Assembly (NCBI GenBank): GCA_003514205.1
Contig: DORQ01000363.1
Coordinates: 151 to 7,062 of the forward strand
From: Acidimicrobiaceae bacterium
Lineage (GTDB): Bacteria > Actinomycetota > Acidimicrobiia > Acidimicrobiales > Microtrichaceae
Direction: 5' to 3'
DNA: 6,912 nt
A model generated the notes under the pieces. It had not been told where the DNA came from, made no database searches, and saw nothing but the letters and a program-made list of their open reading frames with translations. How positions within the stretch are numbered: position 1 is the stretch's first letter; every line of letters begins with the position of its first letter. Shown here piece by piece: positions 5,685 through 6,912 of the stretch. The position numbers were made by a program, and so were the translations under genes.

Positions 5685-5690
5685 TAGGCT
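5685..5690 (+). promoter_or_regulatory. Candidate -10 box for a leaderless thrS transcript
   Basis: TAGGCT fits TAnnnT and ends 7 bases before the thrS ATG at 5698. There is no Shine-Dalgarno sequence between them, so transcription probably starts at or next to the A of the start codon. I see no good -35 box at 16-18 bases upstream. Confidence 0.4.
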
Positions 5691-5697
5691 CACTGCC

Positions 5698-6912
5698 ATG
5701 TCTATGGTCACTGTTTTCCTTCCCGACGGCTCCTCCCGCGAACTTCCGGCGGGGTCCACTGCGTTGGATCTAGCGACCGATATCGGCCCAGGGCTCGCCA
5801 AGGCAGCGCTGGTTGCGTTGATCGATGGCTCGCCAACCGACCTGTCAGCTCCGTTGGCTGATACGACCACGGTGGAGTTCGTGACCGATCGGGCCCCAGA
5901 GGCCCTCGAACATCTCCGACACTCGACTGCACATGTGCTTGCGCAAGCGGTGTTGCAACTGTGGCCCGGCGCAACCTTCGCCGGGGGTCCCGCCATCGAG
6001 GATGGCTTCTATTACGACTTCGAGCTGCCCGATGGCGCAACGTTCTCCGAGAGCGACCTGGAGAGAATCGACGTCCGGATGCGTGAGATCATCGCGGCGG
6101 ATCAGGTCTTTGAACGGTTCGAGCTTGATCTGGAGCCAGCCAAGGTATTGATGGCCGCTCATCCCTATAAACAAGCGTTCATGGATCTCGCCTCGGCGGG
6201 GGAGGACGCCGATGGGGAGGTATCTGGTGGCGACCAGATCAGCTTCTATCGAAACACAGCTGCCTCCGACACTTCAGGCGCAGGCTTCGTCGACATGTGT
6301 CGCGGACCGCACGTACCCTCAACTGGCAGGCTTGGTCATTTCGCGCTGATGCGAGTTGCAGGTGCGTATTTCCGTGGATCTGAAAAGAACCCCATGTTGC
6401 AGCGCATCTACGGCACGGCGTGGGCCAATAAGAAAGACCTCGCCGCACATCTGCATCGTCTTGAGGAGGCGATCAAACGTGATCACCGCCGCTTAGCAGC
6501 CGAGCTTGACCTGGTGTCCTGGCCTGAAGAACTCGGTCCAGGACTTGCCGTGTGGCATCCCCGAGGCGCCTTGGTGCGAAAGGTGATGGAGGACTACTCA
6601 CGTTCGCGTCACGAGACTGGTGGATATGACTTCGTGTTCAGCCCCCACATAGCGAAATCTGTGTTGTGGGAGACCTCAGGTCATCTGGACTTCTACAAAG
6701 ACGGCATGTACCCGGCGATGGAGATGGATGGCGCCTCCTACTACCCAAAGCCAATGAATTGTCCCTTCCACGTGATGATCTACAAGTCACAGCAACGGTC
6801 GTACCGAGATCTTCCCATTCGCCTGTTCGAACTGGGAGCTGTGTACCGATACGAGTTGTCGGGCGCAGTGCACGGCCTCTTGCGAAGTCGCGGCTTCACC
6901 CAGGACGACAGC
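5698..6912 (+). CDS. thrS: Threonyl-tRNA synthetase, 3' part cut off by the window end
   Basis: Class II synthetase that charges tRNA-Thr with threonine in the cytosol and hydrolyses mischarged Ser-tRNA-Thr. The 405 codons present are open to the last base. Order of domains: TGS domain (about 1-65, starting MVTVFLPDG); editing domain (about 66-240) with its metal and catalytic site visible as HSTAH (H75, H79) and CRGPH (C201, H205); then the catalytic core. In the core, MNCPFH carries the zinc ligand Cys355, and motif 2 is YRYELSGAVHGLLRSRGFTQ, with Arg384 in YRYE. Full-length proteins run about 640-690 residues, so motif 3 and the anticodon-binding domain lie beyond the window. The ATG at 5698 is chosen because of the upstream -10-like box; the ATG at 5704, two codons later, is also possible. 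Nothing in the visible part looks broken. Confidence 0.96.
   Translation, partial: MSMVTVFLPDGSSRELPAGSTALDLATDIGPGLAKAALVALIDGSPTDLSAPLADTTTVEFVTDRAPEALEHLRHSTAHVLAQAVLQLWPGATFAGGPAIEDGFYYDFELPDGATFSESDLERIDVRMREIIAADQVFERFELDLEPAKVLMAAHPYKQAFMDLASAGEDADGEVSGGDQISFYRNTAASDTSGAGFVDMCRGPHVPSTGRLGHFALMRVAGAYFRGSEKNPMLQRIYGTAWANKKDLAAHLHRLEEAIKRDHRRLAAELDLVSWPEELGPGLAVWHPRGALVRKVMEDYSRSRHETGGYDFVFSPHIAKSVLWETSGHLDFYKDGMYPAMEMDGASYYPKPMNCPFHVMIYKSQQRSYRDLPIRLFELGAVYRYELSGAVHGLLRSRGFTQDDS

Noticed and set aside
5631..5697. T-box or other tRNA-sensing leader for thrS
   Set aside because: The 67-base gap is too short and lacks the T-box consensus and specifier stem, and thrS has a -10-like box at the start codon.
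1..6912. CRISPR arrays, insertion sequences, att sites, tRNA/rRNA genes, toxin-antitoxin or defence operons
   Set aside because: Read on both strands: no regularly spaced repeats, terminal inverted repeats, transposase or integrase motifs, or tRNA-like cloverleaf were found. Gaps between genes are at most about 150 bases.

Overview
Most of this window (about 147-6912) looks like chromosomal DNA of a moderately high-GC actinobacterium. An F420:NADPH oxidoreductase and a MshC-type mycothiol ligase, both hallmarks of Actinobacteria, lie next to each other. The overall style (moderate GC, C/G-leaning but mixed third codon positions, weak or absent Shine-Dalgarno sites, -10-like boxes placed directly at start codons) fits Acidimicrobiia or a related lineage. 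That placement is inference, not a search result. The first ~149 bases do not fit: they encode a TolC-type outer-membrane efflux fragment typical of Gram-negative proteobacteria, with every third codon position G or C. They are most likely a chimeric join or assembly error, less likely a real gene fusion.

Layout. (1) 1-149: TolC-like fragment, in frame with the next gene. (2) 3-1124 (+): coiled-coil M23 (LytM-type) cell-wall peptidase missing its true N-terminus, followed with a 4-base ATGA overlap by a small SRPBCC (START-like) protein at 1121-1621 (+). (3) 1646-2470 (-): a solitary ABC ATPase of the ModF/PhrA (COG1119) type, convergent with the SRPBCC gene. (4) A divergent intergenic region of about 135 bases with a strong 35-base dyad, then the F420:NADPH oxidoreductase at 2606-3271 (+). 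(5) A 70-base gap holding a dyad and a 16-bp tandem repeat that contains the likely -10 box of the next gene, mshC, at 3342-4481 (+). (6) A 150-base gap with two inverted repeats, then a plsC-type acyltransferase with a long low-complexity tail at 4641-5630 (+). (7) thrS (threonyl-tRNA synthetase) from 5698, running off the end with about 405 codons present.

The genes are mostly housekeeping: wall remodelling, redox cofactor supply (reduced F420 and mycothiol), phospholipid synthesis and tRNA charging. I see no CRISPR array, transposon, phage gene, toxin-antitoxin pair, tRNA or rRNA. I found no convincing undescribed system. The most noteworthy items are the apparent chimeric junction near base 147, the tandem-repeat promoter of mshC, and the dyad between the ABC ATPase and the F420 oxidoreductase gene.
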